This document shows, piece after piece, positions 23,045 to 31,399 of a DNA stretch of 31,912 nucleotides. A program made the position numbers and the translations under genes. The notes below the pieces were generated by a model. The model was not told the origin of the DNA. It worked only from the letters and a program-made list of their open reading frames with translations, and made no database searches. The DNA lies in NCBI GenBank assembly GCA_964386975.1, contig CAYLUS010000025.1:1-31912 (forward strand), in the 5' to 3' direction. Within the stretch, counting starts at the first letter, position 1. Every line of letters starts with the position of its first letter. This DNA is from UBA6136 sp964386975. Lineage in GTDB: Bacteria > Pseudomonadota > Gammaproteobacteria > Methylococcales > Methylococcaceae.

Positions 23045-23560
23045 TCATTCCTGACCGATCTGATAGATCTCTATCTGGTCATCTTCTGAAATATCGCCCG
23101 TTTTTGCATCGATTTCGATCTTCGCCTCCTGACCATTGGCCTTTTTAATGTCGAATTCGTAGGAGGCCCGGCCATCTGCCTCAATCTCAAATTCCATTTC
23201 GACGATCTGACCCGGATGTTTCTTGAGGGCAATTTCCTTGGCCTTTTCTAGACTCAGGGTTGATTGGGCCTTGAATCGAGGATCATCTGGGCTGGACACC
23301 TCGGTTTCTCGCTCAATGATTTTGCCTGTCCGTGCATCGCACTCAAACTCCATCACCACGTCCTTACCCTTGACCTCAAACTCATAAATCGGCTTTCTGC
23401 CCTCGGTCTTTTTCTCCATCTTGACCATATCGCCGACCCACTCGGCTTGGGCTGCGTCAACACATTGGTCAATGATGGCTTTCTCACCTGCCATGGCCGT
23501 CGGGCCAGCCATGACCAGGAGAACTTGAAAACCGATCCATCGGGGTGCTTTTGATTTCAT
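23045..23560 (-). CDS. Secreted PepSY domain protein
   Basis: Exported protein of about 171 residues. The signal peptide ends near GPTAMA-GE. Two PepSY repeats follow, at about 36-84 (DQCVDAAQAEW to FECDARTGKIIE) and 102-159 (LSLEKAKEIALKKHPGQ to IEIDAKTGDISE), highly acidic overall. PepSY domains are often found in proteins that modulate peptidases, metal or haem handling and signalling; the role here is unknown. GGAG 8 bases before the ATG at 23560 supports the start. It is the first gene of the minus-strand run that continues with the kinase and regulator, so an accessory role for that sensor is an inference from context. Confidence 0.85.
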   Translation of the reverse strand: MKSKAPRWIGFQVLLVMAGPTAMAGEKAIIDQCVDAAQAEWVGDMVKMEKKTEGRKPIYEFEVKGKDVVMEFECDARTGKIIERETEVSSPDDPRFKAQSTLSLEKAKEIALKKHPGQIVEMEFEIEADGRASYEFDIKKANGQEAKIEIDAKTGDISEDDQIEIYQIGQE

Positions 23561-23732
23561 GCTTTTTTCTCCATTTATGTTTGACCGAAGGCCCTGATTA
23601 GCCGGTATGAAGCGGATCTGACCGGAAGTGGACGTCAAAAACAATCATCCCTCCTACGAACGCTTTGTCTTCAACTGAATCTGGAGGTCCCCCCATGCCT
23701 AGATGCTAACGTCTGAGCCCCACAGAGCAAGT

Positions 23733-23746
23733 GGGAATGTTTTCCC
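23733..23746. promoter_or_regulatory. Inverted repeat GGGAA-N4-TTCCC in the divergent control region
   Basis: A perfect 5-bp inverted repeat with spacer TGTT lies between the divergent PepSY and RND adaptor genes. It resembles the repeat at 21014-21026 upstream of the small ORF and receptor. A dimeric regulator shared by both transcripts is possible. Confidence 0.3.
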
Positions 23747-23768
23747 TTGATCAACGGTTCCTCGAAAA

Positions 23769-23809
23769 ACCGGGTTTGAACATCTACCGGGTTCGATACA
23801 TCCTATAAT
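23769..23809 (+). promoter_or_regulatory. Likely activator-dependent promoter of the RND genes
   Basis: TATAAT at 23804-23809 matches the sigma-70 -10 consensus exactly. There is no -35 at normal spacing. Instead an 11-bp direct repeat, ACCGGGTTTGA (23769-23779) and ACCGGGTTCGA (23786-23796), spaced 17 bases apart, occupies the -35 region. This arrangement suggests an activator-binding site. The RND adaptor start is 47 bases downstream of the -10 hexamer. Confidence 0.5.
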
Positions 23810-23856
23810 TCGTCACCCTTCAGGCTGATCGGGCCCCTCCAGAGACTCTCAACGCC

Positions 23857-24882
23857 TTGTTACGCATCATTTTTCTGACTTATTGTGTAGCAGGATGGGC
23901 TTTTGCTGCAGATCATCCTGACGCGTTGAGTCCATCCTCTTTCAGCGAGGGTCATCAACTGAGCACCCCGGATACCGGAGGCCTTGTTCAGCTCAAACCC
24001 GAGCGGCAAAATCTTGCCGGAATCACGGTCGCCCCGGCGATTCAAACCTCGGACAATCATGAGTTTGTCGCAACGGGTCTGGTGCTCGATGTTCAATCCC
24101 TACTGGACCTGAGAACCCGGCATCGCGAAACCAAAGCAAACCTCGATGTTCAGTCCGCAAACCTCTCCCTCAGCCTAAAGAACCGTGACCGGATTCTGCA
24201 TTTGGTCAATGAGGATGTTCTGGCCCGCCGCGAACTGGTTCAGGCAGAGATGCAGCTGAGAGCCGACCAGGCCCGAGAGGAAGCCGCACGCCTTCAGGAG
24301 GCGAATATCCGCCGTGCGGCTCGTTATCAGTGGGGGCAGGCGCTTGCAAATCTGGCCTTACAAGAGGACATGACGGCTTTTGAAACCTATCTGCAGCACC
24401 GCGTCCTTCTCATTCAGATCACCCTTCCCAAGGGCAAAAAAATTGCTTCCCCAAAGGATGGGATCCACATTGGTATTCGTCATGACCGCAGCGACAGCGC
24501 ACCCGCCCAGCTCATCTCGCCAGCCCCCCGAACGGATGAACTGATTCAAGGCGAGAGCTGGTTTGCCTCAATCGCCAGTGAAACCCTGCGACCGGGCATG
24601 CGGATTCATGCCTGGATTCCGGAGGAGAGTCTCTATGATGGGCTTGAAGTGCCCTCCGCAGCGGTCCTTTGGCACGCGGGTCAGGCCTGGGTTTATGTTC
24701 AAAAGTCCCCTGAAGATTTTCAGCGTATCAAGGTCGTTGTTGTCTCTAAAAAGGACCGACAGCGAACGATCATTTCAGGCCTGAAGGCGGAGACGCCCAT
24801 CGTTGTCGTCGGTGGGCAGACCCTCCTCTCTGAGGAATTCAAAGCGCGGATACCCAGCGAAGACCCGGATGACCATGAGTAG
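23857..24882 (+). CDS. Divergent RND efflux periplasmic adaptor (membrane fusion protein)
   Basis: Secreted protein of 341 residues, shorter than usual adaptors. A signal peptide (MLRIIFLTYCVAGWAFA) is followed by a beta segment (VQLKPERQNLAGITVAPA), a long helical hairpin (about 85-165, RTRHRETKANLDVQSANLSL to RRAARYQWGQALANL) and a C-terminal beta-barrel and membrane-proximal part (LRPGMRIHAWIPEESLYDGLEVPSAAVL, GLKAETPIVVVGGQTLL). I do not see the paired lipoyl half-motifs around the hairpin. The TTG start has no strong ribosome-binding site, and no in-frame ATG fits. The identity rests on fold-like order and on the RND pump gene 92 bases downstream. No outer-membrane channel gene is in the window. 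Confidence 0.8.
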   Translation: MLRIIFLTYCVAGWAFAADHPDALSPSSFSEGHQLSTPDTGGLVQLKPERQNLAGITVAPAIQTSDNHEFVATGLVLDVQSLLDLRTRHRETKANLDVQSANLSLSLKNRDRILHLVNEDVLARRELVQAEMQLRADQAREEAARLQEANIRRAARYQWGQALANLALQEDMTAFETYLQHRVLLIQITLPKGKKIASPKDGIHIGIRHDRSDSAPAQLISPAPRTDELIQGESWFASIASETLRPGMRIHAWIPEESLYDGLEVPSAAVLWHAGQAWVYVQKSPEDFQRIKVVVVSKKDRQRTIISGLKAETPIVVVGGQTLLSEEFKARIPSEDPDDHE

Positions 24883-24974
24883 ACCTTTCGGGCATTTTTC
24901 GCTGATCAATCAGGCCGACCCGGTCTGCCCACTCCGGCAGGCTCCGCGCTGACATCGCAGCCAAACCGGTCCCC

Positions 24975-27900
24975 ATGCTGCGCCCCCTCATCCGGTTCTC
25001 TGTCCATCACGCCAAGGTGATGATTGCCATAGCGGCAACGCTCATGGCCTATGCAGGCTTTCTGCTGTCGCATGCCGGTCTCGATATCTTTCCGGAATTT
25101 TCAGGGCCGCGGGTCGTCATTCAAACCGAGGCCTATGGCCTTACACCTGAGCAAACGGAAACGGCCATTACTCAAAAGGTGGAGAAAGCACTTCTCGGGC
25201 TGATCGGTCTTGAGGAACTGCGCTCAGAGTCGATCCAGGGGCTCTCGATTGTCACGGCCATCTTTGAGGAAGGCACAGACATCTACCGTAATCGGCAACT
25301 GGTCAGTGAACGCTTGCAGAGCCTCGCAAACGAGTTCCCGATGGGAACCGCTGCACCCATCATGGTTCCGCTCTCCTCTTCATCAGCAACACTCATGACA
25401 TTGGGCCTTAAGTCTTCGACGAAAGACTTGATGCAACTGCGTGATTTGGTCGACTGGACGATCGCTCCCCGCCTACTCTCGATTCCCGGTGTTGCGGATG
25501 TCAATGTCTACGGGGGCGAAACAAGGCAACTTCAAATTCAGCCGAACCTTGAGAAACTCCGGCAATACGGGCTGTCACTGCAGGATATTTTGCAAGCCGC
25601 CGAGGAAGCCACAGGGATGCCCGGCTCTGGCTTTCTCGAAAACGCCAGTCAACGCATTAGCCTCACGATTGGAGGCCTGCCCGATACGCCTGAAATGTTC
25701 ATGGGGATTGTGGTGAAAAGGCTCGAGGGACGCCATATCCTGCTTGGGGAGGTTGCTGAAATTAGCGCAGCAGCGCGCCCCCCGATTGGCGCCGCTGAAA
25801 TTGGAGGCGCGCCCGGAATCGTAGTGATGGTCATCGGTCAGTATGGCGCCAATACCCTGAATGTGTCGCGGGCCGTCGAATCCGTCCTAAAGGATTTCAC
25901 ACTTCTGTTTCAGCCGCAGGGCATCGATTTCTATCCTCATCTGTTCAGACCCGCCGACTACATCGAGCGATCCGTCAAGAATCTTACTGGGCATCTGATC
26001 TTTGGAGGGCTACTGGTCATTGTGGTGCTGCTGATTTTTTTGAGGGATTCCCGCATCGCCCTGATCCCAAGCCTCGCCATTCCGCTGTCAATTCTCGCTG
26101 CAACAACCGTGCTGCTCTCTTTCAAGGTCAAGCTGAACATCATGGTCATCGGTGGCCTCGCCATTGCGCTGGGGGAGGTGGTTGACGATGCCATCATTGA
26201 TACCGAAAACATCTTTCGCCGCTTGCGAGAAAATGCACAACGCCCTCAACCGCTCCCCCCTTGGCGCGTCGTCTTCAATGCTTCGATGGAGGTCCGTGGC
26301 TCCGTCACCTTCGCCACCTTGATCGTCGCCATCGTATTTATCCCGCTACTGACCCTGGGCGGACTGGCCGGGCGCCTGTTTGCCCCTCTCGGCTCTGCCT
26401 ACATTGTCGCCATTTTGGCTTCTCTTCTGACCGCGCTCACGGTTACACCGGCCATGTGCCTGCTCTTGATTCAGCAAAAGACCGGCTCAGGCGGCCGGAC
26501 ACCGCCCTTAATCGAATTCTTGCAATGTCGTTATCGCCATCTTCTGGCGTCCGTCAATCGCCGGCCGCTTGTCTGGGTTGCCACCCCGCTCGCGGTGTCG
26601 ATCGGTCTTTTAAGCCTGATTCCCAGGCTGGGCGGCGAATTTCTTCCCACCCTCAGAGAGGGGCACTACATGGTGCATACCGCCAATCTGGCGGGAACCT
26701 CTCTCGAGGAGTCCATTCGACAAGGCAGCCGGCTGGTCGAACAGTTCCTTAAAATCGAGGGAGTCGAGTCCGCCTCCCAGTGGGCCGGTCGGGCCGAGAG
26801 AGGAGCGGATACCTATGGCAGCCACTACAGCGAGTATGAGGTCCGACTCAAGGAGCAATCCGGGCAACAACAAGCCCAGGTTTTGGCGAAGATGAGGGCG
26901 ATCTTAGGCCAATTTCCGGGCCTTACATTCGAGGCCAACACCTTCCTCAGCGAACGCATTGAGGAGACACTTTCCGGATTCACTGCGCCCGTCGTCGTGA
27001 ATGTGTTTGGCAATGACCTTGATCGTCTGGATCGAGTCGCCAACGAACTGGTCACGCTGATCCGTTCCATAGAGGGAGCCACCGAGGTCCAGGTCCGCTC
27101 ACCATCCCAAACACCAACACTGGATATCCGCATGGATTTGTCCAGCCTCACGGGTGCGGGCATTCGACCACTCGAACTGGCACGACTCATTCAGACCGCC
27201 ATCCGAGGGCAAGTGGTTGGCACCTACTACCTCCAGAATCGGGCTTATGAAACCTCGGTTATCCTCCCCGCAACCGACCGACAAGACTTCATTGCACTGG
27301 AAAAGCTCCCGATCAAGACGTCCCAGGGGACCTTTGTCGAATTGGCGGAACTGGCCGAACTGACGCCGACGTCCGGTCGTTACAACATCCTGCACCGCGA
27401 AGGGCAACGCGTTCAGTCCGTCACAACCCATGTGGTGGGCCGCGATCTTGACTCCTTTTTTCAGGAATTACGCCTTCGAACCCTCAAGGAAATCCCATTT
27501 CCCGAGGGAATAACACCCCAGTTCACCGGCGCCGCCGTAGCGCAGGCAGAGGCCCGAGAACGGCTGTTTGCGCACGCCCTGCTGGCCGGCACAGGGGTTA
27601 TCACCCTGCTAGGGGTTGCCATCGGAACGACCCGCAATGTCCTTCTGACGGTGTTGAACCTACCCGCCTCGCTTGCCGGCGGGATTCTGTCAGCCCTTCT
27701 GACCGGAGCCAGCCTCTCGGTCGGTTCGATGGTAGGCTTCATCACGCTGTTTGGAATCACCATTCGCAATGCCATCATGCTGGTTTCACACTACCGACAC
27801 CTGACCGAGAAGGAGGGCTGCCAATGGGGGTGGGAGACCGCGCTGCGTGGCGCTGTCGAGCGACTCCCATCCATCTTGATGACCGCATTGGTCACGACCC

Positions 27901-28166
27901 TCGCTCTGGTACCGATCGCGCTTGACAGCGACAATGCCGGTCGGGAGATCATGGGGCCCATGGCCACCGTGATCATTGGAGGCCTTATCACCTCCACGTT
28001 TTTTTCGCTGTTCGTGCTGCCTGTCCTGCTTGCTCGATTTGGATGCTTCACTGATCAGGCGTCCGCGCCTGTCATCGGACCCTCCCGGGCACCCTTGAGG
28101 ATCGGCGCCTCTTTCATGCGATTGCGCGCCTGTTTTTCAAAGATGCTGAAACCCGGGCACCATTAA
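24975..28166 (+). CDS. RND efflux pump, inner-membrane permease (CzcA/CusA-like)
   Basis: Proton-driven inner-membrane pump of 1063 residues. It shows the RND plan of TM1, a large periplasmic loop, TM2-6, a second periplasmic loop and TM8-12. The N-terminus has the DIFPEFSGPRVVIQTEA stretch of heavy-metal-type pumps and the PGVADVNVYGG porter motif. TM4 carries EVVDDAIIDTENIFRR with the paired Asp of the proton relay. Late GFITLFGITIRNAIML and the DNAGREIMGPMA segment are also typical. The CzcA/CusA heavy-metal subgroup is the best fit, but I cannot assign a metal, and drug or other substrates stay possible. The start ATG 24975 has a weak ribosome-binding site. Confidence 0.93.
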   Translation: MLRPLIRFSVHHAKVMIAIAATLMAYAGFLLSHAGLDIFPEFSGPRVVIQTEAYGLTPEQTETAITQKVEKALLGLIGLEELRSESIQGLSIVTAIFEEGTDIYRNRQLVSERLQSLANEFPMGTAAPIMVPLSSSSATLMTLGLKSSTKDLMQLRDLVDWTIAPRLLSIPGVADVNVYGGETRQLQIQPNLEKLRQYGLSLQDILQAAEEATGMPGSGFLENASQRISLTIGGLPDTPEMFMGIVVKRLEGRHILLGEVAEISAAARPPIGAAEIGGAPGIVVMVIGQYGANTLNVSRAVESVLKDFTLLFQPQGIDFYPHLFRPADYIERSVKNLTGHLIFGGLLVIVVLLIFLRDSRIALIPSLAIPLSILAATTVLLSFKVKLNIMVIGGLAIALGEVVDDAIIDTENIFRRLRENAQRPQPLPPWRVVFNASMEVRGSVTFATLIVAIVFIPLLTLGGLAGRLFAPLGSAYIVAILASLLTALTVTPAMCLLLIQQKTGSGGRTPPLIEFLQCRYRHLLASVNRRPLVWVATPLAVSIGLLSLIPRLGGEFLPTLREGHYMVHTANLAGTSLEESIRQGSRLVEQFLKIEGVESASQWAGRAERGADTYGSHYSEYEVRLKEQSGQQQAQVLAKMRAILGQFPGLTFEANTFLSERIEETLSGFTAPVVVNVFGNDLDRLDRVANELVTLIRSIEGATEVQVRSPSQTPTLDIRMDLSSLTGAGIRPLELARLIQTAIRGQVVGTYYLQNRAYETSVILPATDRQDFIALEKLPIKTSQGTFVELAELAELTPTSGRYNILHREGQRVQSVTTHVVGRDLDSFFQELRLRTLKEIPFPEGITPQFTGAAVAQAEARERLFAHALLAGTGVITLLGVAIGTTRNVLLTVLNLPASLAGGILSALLTGASLSVGSMVGFITLFGITIRNAIMLVSHYRHLTEKEGCQWGWETALRGAVERLPSILMTALVTTLALVPIALDSDNAGREIMGPMATVIIGGLITSTFFSLFVLPVLLARFGCFTDQASAPVIGPSRAPLRIGASFMRLRACFSKMLKPGHH

Positions 28167-28226
28167 ATTTGGAAAAGCCCGCTGGCTTCCTCTAAGCTTC
28201 ATGCTCCTTAAAGGCCTAACGTTTCG

Positions 28227-30254
28227 ATGCCGATGATCTCTAGATATGCGCAACTCCTGACCCTTTCCCTTGCCATCTGGCCCCTTGCCGAAGTGACCGG
28301 CCATGACCTCAAATTGCCACTGCCGGCGGTCACGGAGAAAGTTTCGCTCACTGATTCAGGTATCGACCTGGGTCGCTGGCAGGTTCAGCAATCCGGCAAT
28401 TCACGCATGACGCTCTCGGTCATAGGCTCAAAACCCAATCGCCCACCGAGATTACGGCTCAATGTACAGCCACAAAAAGCCATAGAAAACCCTTCTCAAA
28501 CCCGAGCGCTTCTCGATCTGAAAGGCCTGGATGCCAGTCGATATGATCACCTCTCGCTCAGTATCGAGGGCGAGACCGTGGCCTCAAGCTCAGAACTTGA
28601 ACTGCAGTTGATTCGCAAGTCCAACACCGGCGCCAAATTGGAGGAAACCGGCAGATTCATGCTGGGCGGCATCACCGGCGGGCGCAGAACCGTCGAAATC
28701 CCACTGAACTACTTCCAGGGCATCACGCGTTTTGACCACCTTAGCGCACTGGCGATCGCCATACCGAAAGATGCCGGCAACCTCAAAGAGGGCGCCTATC
28801 TGGTCGATGACATTGAATTTCTGAAGACGGGCCACGAGGGAATCTTGTCAGAAGGTGCACTTTCGGCAGAAGGCAAACGACTCTGGGCGGAACGAGAGGG
28901 CGGGGACATTGCCACCCGCCCCAAGCTGAAGGCCCGCCTCGCCGGCTGGCCAGAACAACTCTTGATCGAGCCATCCGCCTTGCCCGAAAACGAGCGGGAA
29001 TTCCTTCAGCGTCTGGCGAAAGACACCTGGCGAGGCATTGATGGCCTGACTGATAAGATCCATGGCCTTCCCCTTGACCGCGTGTCATTTGCCAAAGAGG
29101 GTGTGGATCCCAAGACCAGCTTGATCGGCGACTACACCAACATCACCAACATTGGTGTTTATCTGGTGGCCATCACGGCAGCCATGGATCTTGATCTCAT
29201 CAATCGAAAGGATGCCCTGCAGCGCATCAAGGTGACGCTGAACACCCTTGATCATCTTGAGAATTACCGCGGCTTCTTCTTTAACTACTACAACACCACT
29301 ACCCTTGAGCGCGGCACCAATCTGGCCTCATTTGTGGATTCAGCCTGGCTGAGCGCGGGGCTTATCATTGTTCGCCAGGCATTTCCTGAAGTTGAATGGC
29401 ATTGCAGTCAATTGATCAACATGGGGAATTACGGCCTGTTCTATGACCCTGAGCAGAAGCTGATGACCCATGGTCTCTTTATGCATACGGGCAAACGCTC
29501 GGAGCATCATTACGGCATCCTCTATACCGAGGCGCGCATCGGAAGTCTGATTGGCATTGGAAAAGGCGAGGTCCCTCAGGAGCACTGGTTTGCACTCGCC
29601 CGCACTTTGCCACCATCAGCTGATTGGCAAAGTGAAAAACCGATCGGTTACGAGCCTCGCCAGTCGGGGGGGCAGCAATGGATGGCCGGTCACTATCACT
29701 GGCACGACCGAGACTATGTGCCCTCGTGGGGGGGCAGTCAGTTTGAAGCCTTGATGCCGCTGCTGGTTTTGGACGAAATGCAACATGCCCCCAAAAGCCT
29801 TGGCGCCAATGACCGAACGCACTCCTTGTTGCAGCGGCTTTACGCGACGGAAGATCTGGGCTACCCCATTTGGGGCATGTCGCCGAGTGCCACCGCCGAT
29901 GGTCTGGGTTACGGCGAATTCGGCGTCAAGAAGCTCGGTATGGGCGGCTATCCGGCGGGCGTTGTAACTTCACACGCCGCCGGTCTGGCGTTGATGACCG
30001 AACCGCAGGAGGCGGTCAAGAATCTCCGGCGCATCGCCATCGATTACCATGCCTATGGCGACTTTGGCCTTTACGATGCCATCAACCCTACTACCCGCGA
30101 GGTGGGTTACACCTACCTTTGTCTGGATCAGTCCATGATCCTGATTGCGCTGGCAAACCATCTTGCCGACCACAGCATTCAACGGTATTTCGCAAAAGAT
30201 CCCATCATTCAGAATGTCCTCCCAATGATCGGCAGGGAGCATTTCTTTGAATAG
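28227..30254 (+). CDS. Periplasmic glycoamylase-family protein (beta-glucanase-like)
   Basis: Secreted protein of 675 residues. A signal peptide is followed by a beta-sandwich carbohydrate-binding-like domain (about 30-205, with LDLKGLDASRYDHLSLSIEG and EGAYLVDDIEFL) and an (alpha/alpha)6-barrel-type domain at about 245-660. Family signatures of glycoamylase (PF10091) are YTNITNIGVYLVAITAA, YRGFFFNYYNTTTLE, EARIGSLIGIGKGEVPQEHWF, WGGSQFEALMPLL and YPIWGMSPSATADG. Some related proteins (GH144) cut beta-1,2-glucans, so a role in periplasmic glucan turnover is possible. It follows the RND pump by 60 bases on the same strand, a mix not typical of either family. The start could also be the ATG at 28233. 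Confidence 0.85.
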   Translation: MPMISRYAQLLTLSLAIWPLAEVTGHDLKLPLPAVTEKVSLTDSGIDLGRWQVQQSGNSRMTLSVIGSKPNRPPRLRLNVQPQKAIENPSQTRALLDLKGLDASRYDHLSLSIEGETVASSSELELQLIRKSNTGAKLEETGRFMLGGITGGRRTVEIPLNYFQGITRFDHLSALAIAIPKDAGNLKEGAYLVDDIEFLKTGHEGILSEGALSAEGKRLWAEREGGDIATRPKLKARLAGWPEQLLIEPSALPENEREFLQRLAKDTWRGIDGLTDKIHGLPLDRVSFAKEGVDPKTSLIGDYTNITNIGVYLVAITAAMDLDLINRKDALQRIKVTLNTLDHLENYRGFFFNYYNTTTLERGTNLASFVDSAWLSAGLIIVRQAFPEVEWHCSQLINMGNYGLFYDPEQKLMTHGLFMHTGKRSEHHYGILYTEARIGSLIGIGKGEVPQEHWFALARTLPPSADWQSEKPIGYEPRQSGGQQWMAGHYHWHDRDYVPSWGGSQFEALMPLLVLDEMQHAPKSLGANDRTHSLLQRLYATEDLGYPIWGMSPSATADGLGYGEFGVKKLGMGGYPAGVVTSHAAGLALMTEPQEAVKNLRRIAIDYHAYGDFGLYDAINPTTREVGYTYLCLDQSMILIALANHLADHSIQRYFAKDPIIQNVLPMIGREHFFE

Positions 30255-30283
30255 CTGAGGTTCCATGCTAAGGGTCAGCCTGC

Positions 30284-30295
30284 AGGAGGCCTCCT
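30284..30295. repeat. 12-bp palindrome between convergent genes
   Basis: AGGAGGCCTCCT is a perfect palindrome in the 43-base gap between the glycoamylase-like gene and the 5'-nucleotidase gene. There is no U-run beside it. It may reflect a transcript end or a protein site; chance is not excluded. Confidence 0.3.
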
Positions 30296-30297
30296 AA

Positions 30298-31215
30298 TCA
30301 ATCCCCCTTCAGGACAGCACCGGGATTGGCGACCCCATGAGGGACGTGGCCGGTCGCCACGTGCTGGCTTGCCGAGTCGCAGTGTCCTTTTTGATCATCA
30401 AAAAAAATATCTGCACCAAAAGCCTTGAGAAAAGGGCCCTTTTCCTTGCCCCCCAGAAACAAGGCCTCATCGATACGCACACCCCACGCCCTTAAAGTCC
30501 GGACCACACGCTCGTGCGCCGGCGCTGCCCTTGCCGTCACAAGGGCAGTTCGAATAGGCGATTGATCGGCATCAAACAACTTCTGAATGTGATGAAGGGT
30601 CCCCAGAAACGCCTTGAACGGCCCCCCCGAGAGAGGGGTCCTGGCCTCTTGGGCTTCATATTCCGCAAATGCCTCAAGTCCCTGCTCACGGTAAATCCGC
30701 TCCGATTCATCCGAAAACAAAACGGCATCGCCGTCAAAGGCAATCCTTAATTGACCTGAAGCGCGAGAAGCGGTGTTGGATGACAGAATGGTTGCAGCCG
30801 CATGTCCCGCAGCCAGGGCTTTGCGCACATCCTCGGCATTCGTGGAGAGAAACAGTTCAGCGCCGAAGGCCGAAATGTAGCTGAAGGGGGATTGCCCGCT
30901 GGTAAAGGCGGCCCTGGATATGGCCAGTCCGTGCTGCTGGATGGAATTAAAGACGCGAAGTCCTGTATCGGCGCTGTTTCTGGACAAAAGGATCACCTCG
31001 ACCATGCTCTGCCCAAGGCGTTGATTGATCGCCAGAAGTTTGCTTACAAGATCGTAGGCGACCCCCGGCTTCAGGATTTCCTCCTCGTGATCGATCTGAT
31101 AGCGGCAAAACGCCTCTTTCCCCTCGTTCTCGAAAATGGTGTGAGAGGCGTCAAGATCAAAAAGCGCTCTCGAAGAGATCGCTACCACCAATTTTTTATC
31201 GATGACCTTTTGCAT
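30298..31215 (-). CDS. NT5C1-like cytosolic 5'-nucleotidase
   Basis: Cytosolic HAD-fold 5'-nucleotidase of about 305 residues that removes phosphate from nucleoside monophosphates, probably AMP or dNMPs. Matching the bacterial NT5C1 family are LVVAISSRALFDLDASHTIF near the N-terminus, EVILLSRNSADTGLRVF, RIAFDGDAVLFSDESE with the DGD motif, and late FFDDQKGHCDSA. The open frame extends to 31263, but GAGG 8 bases before the ATG at 31215 and the family start MQKVIDKK support the shorter form. It stands alone, divergent from the last gene with about 184 bases between starts. Confidence 0.9.
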   Translation of the reverse strand: MQKVIDKKLVVAISSRALFDLDASHTIFENEGKEAFCRYQIDHEEEILKPGVAYDLVSKLLAINQRLGQSMVEVILLSRNSADTGLRVFNSIQQHGLAISRAAFTSGQSPFSYISAFGAELFLSTNAEDVRKALAAGHAAATILSSNTASRASGQLRIAFDGDAVLFSDESERIYREQGLEAFAEYEAQEARTPLSGGPFKAFLGTLHHIQKLFDADQSPIRTALVTARAAPAHERVVRTLRAWGVRIDEALFLGGKEKGPFLKAFGADIFFDDQKGHCDSASQHVATGHVPHGVANPGAVLKGD

Positions 31216-31399
31216 CGCGATGTCCTCAGGGTCAATCACCAAATACCAAAGCGATGAAACCAAATCCTGTATCGCTTGTCCAAGCAGGGCAGGGTGTCGA
31301 GCGTGTTTTACACCGAGACCTCAAACCGGACCCGTTTACAGAGCGATTTTGCCTCAGGGCCCTTAGAAAGAGAACTCTCAATAACAATTAGGAAAAACG

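Noticed and set aside
28171..28190. Hairpin between the RND pump and the glycoamylase-like gene
   Set aside because: The stem (AAGCC with GGCTT) is short and not followed by a U-run, so it does not support termination.
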